From Peptoclostridium acidaminophilum DSM 3953 (GTDB lineage: Bacteria > Bacillota > Clostridia > Peptostreptococcales > Peptostreptococcaceae): 64,000 bases of DNA. The DNA is taken from assembly GCF_000597865.1 (NCBI RefSeq), contig NZ_CP007452.1, positions 2,177,183-2,241,182 on the forward strand, given 5' to 3'. The notes under the pieces are model-generated. The model was not told where the DNA came from, did no database searches, and worked only from the letters and a program-made list of their open reading frames with translations. The position numbers were made by a program, and so were the translations under genes. Positions 63,015 to 64,000 of this stretch are shown here, in pieces (the first letter of the stretch is position 1; the number at the start of each line of letters is the position of its first letter).

Positions 63015-64000
63015 CTAGCGGCCCTGTTGGCTTCTAACCCTGCTTTCCAGATATACAAGCAAGACAGAAACATCAGCCGGCGACACTCCCGATATTCTTG
63101 AGGCCTGGCCTATTGAAAGAGGTTTTATCTTTGAAAGCTTTTGCTTCGCCTCCAGCCTGAGGCCTTCTATGGCTTCATAGTCCACATCCTCGGGTATGCC
63201 CCTTTTTTCCAGCTTCTTGAACTGCTCCACCTGCTTTAGCTGCTTTTGAATATATCCTTCATACTTTATTGTTATCTCGCACTGCTGCTTCACACGCTCA
63301 TCAAGCTCCGCGGCCGGACCTTTGCCAATGGCTTCGAGCAGTTTGTAATCCACCTCGGGCCTTTTCATGAATTCATAAAGCGACATAGGCGCCTTCATCG
63401 GAGCAACACCCATGTTTGCAAATATACCTGCCACCTCAACAGGGTGGACTTTCCCATCGCTTAGCCTGCTTAGCTCTATTTCAATTTCCGATTTTTTTCT
63501 CAGGAATTTTTCGTATCTCTCCCTTGTCACGAGCCCAATCTGATGTCCTTTTTCAGTCAGCCTCAAATCGGCGTTGTCCTGTCTTAGCAACAGCCTGTAT
63601 TCAGCCCTTGATGTCATTATCCTGTAAGGCTCGCTTGTGCCCTTTGTTACAAGATCATCTATCAGCACCCCTATATAGGCTTCTGAGCGGTCGAGTATAA
63701 GCGGCTCCCGGCCCTTTATCTTGAGTGCCGCGTTTATGCCGGCCATGAGCCCCTGCGCCGCCGCCTCCTCGTAGCCTGATGTGCCGTTGAACTGCCCGGC
63801 ACAAAACAGGTTCTCTATATCCTTCATCTCAAGCGTTGCATTAAGCTGCAGCGGGTCTATGCAGTCATACTCTATGGCATAAGCCGGCCTTATCATCCTG
63901 CAATGCTCCAATCCCTTGACACTCTTATATATCTGCAGCTGCACCTCATAGGGCAGGCTTGTCGAGAAGCCCGATATATACATCTCCTTTGAGTATTCGC
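63015..64000 (-). CDS. mnmG: tRNA uridine-5-carboxymethylaminomethyl synthesis enzyme MnmG (5' end outside window)
   Basis: The C-terminal ~327 residues are visible and the frame continues past the right edge. [46 protein letters not shown] (FAD-linked motif) and [20 protein letters not shown] are MnmG/GidA signatures, as is the C-terminal GISxxDxxxLLVYL region. With MnmE it modifies U34 of tRNAs. The ATG at 63983 is internal, not the start. Confidence 0.97.
   Translation of the reverse strand, partial: EYSKEMYISGFSTSLPYEVQLQIYKSVKGLEHCRMIRPAYAIEYDCIDPLQLNATLEMKDIENLFCAGQFNGTSGYEEAAAQGLMAGINAALKIKGREPLILDRSEAYIGVLIDDLVTKGTSEPYRIMTSRAEYRLLLRQDNADLRLTEKGHQIGLVTRERYEKFLRKKSEIEIELSRLSDGKVHPVEVAGIFANMGVAPMKAPMSLYEFMKRPEVDYKLLEAIGKGPAAELDERVKQQCEITIKYEGYIQKQLKQVEQFKKLEKRGIPEDVDYEAIEGLRLEAKQKLSKIKPLSIGQASRISGVSPADVSVLLVYLESRVRSQQGR

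Overview
The window reads as the chromosome of an anaerobic Gram-positive bacterium of the class Clostridia, about 45% GC by eye. The evidence is a walR-walK-walH-walI block, a serS T-box, a DnaD/DnaC primosome pair, an Hcp hydroxylamine reductase, a NapH-type iron-sulfur/FMN membrane protein, and two sets of selenium-trafficking genes (YedE, YedF/TusA-like, DUF3343). A Peptoclostridium-like amino-acid fermenter would fit, but that is only a guess. mnmG-rsmG-parB at the right edge and DUF2232-gdpP-rplI-dnaB nearby are typical of the region close to oriC. Most genes lie on the minus strand, as expected for the leading strand if oriC is to the right of the window.

Layout. 0-2.5 kb: a SiaA/SiaB/SiaD-like phosphatase-kinase-diguanylate cyclase switch, cut by the left edge. 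2.7-8.3 kb: guanine deaminase, hcp with a CRP/FNR-type site placed at about -41.5, a Mut7-C protein, and a flavinylated NapH-like electron-transfer protein. 8.3-17.3 kb: a run of ribosome-directed genes (U32/RlhA-like, ABC-F, DbpA, RF3), with a tRNA-Cys 3' remnant at one end and a solitary TnpB element in the middle. 17.3-19.4 kb: an Xre-ParA/ParB partition pair with its own promoter, operator and a 16-bp palindrome. 19.4-22.6 kb: serS with T-box, a DapB-like reductase behind a candidate structured leader, and PhnA. 22.7-24.5 kb: a tandem alpha/beta hydrolase whose first half lacks the nucleophile. 24.5-37.8 kb: the cell-wall locus walR-walK-(secreted protein)-walH-walI // murA-walJ-htrA-rlmH, split by an IS21-family element, plus a LysM/G5/M23 endopeptidase. 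38-43.3 kb: dnaD and dnaC followed by an IS3 element that sits in the loop of their terminator and itself contains an IS1182-family element. 43.3-48.5 kb: tRNA-Val, purA, and the first selenium locus (cysteine desulfurase, divergent yedE-tusA-DUF3343), then a DUF134 regulator. 48.5-55.1 kb: replication and translation genes (dnaB, rplI, gdpP, DUF2232, rpsR, ssb, rpsF). 55.4-58.0 kb: an aminotransferase, DUF951 and the second selenium locus (DUF3343, yedF). 58-64 kb: CvpA, a DUF5711-like protein, an Xre-TPR regulator, parB, rsmG and the end of mnmG.

The least ordinary signals are the following. A 13-bp word is shared by the promoter regions of both selenium loci. A possible attenuated leader precedes the second DUF3343 gene. 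A compact, apparently pseudoknotted leader precedes the DapB-like gene. The partition pair has promoter-spacer and 3' palindromes. The nested insertion sequences have clean target duplications. The ABC-F/U32 pair is joined to a tRNA-Cys remnant. Functions come from motif recognition and conserved gene order; no database search was possible.
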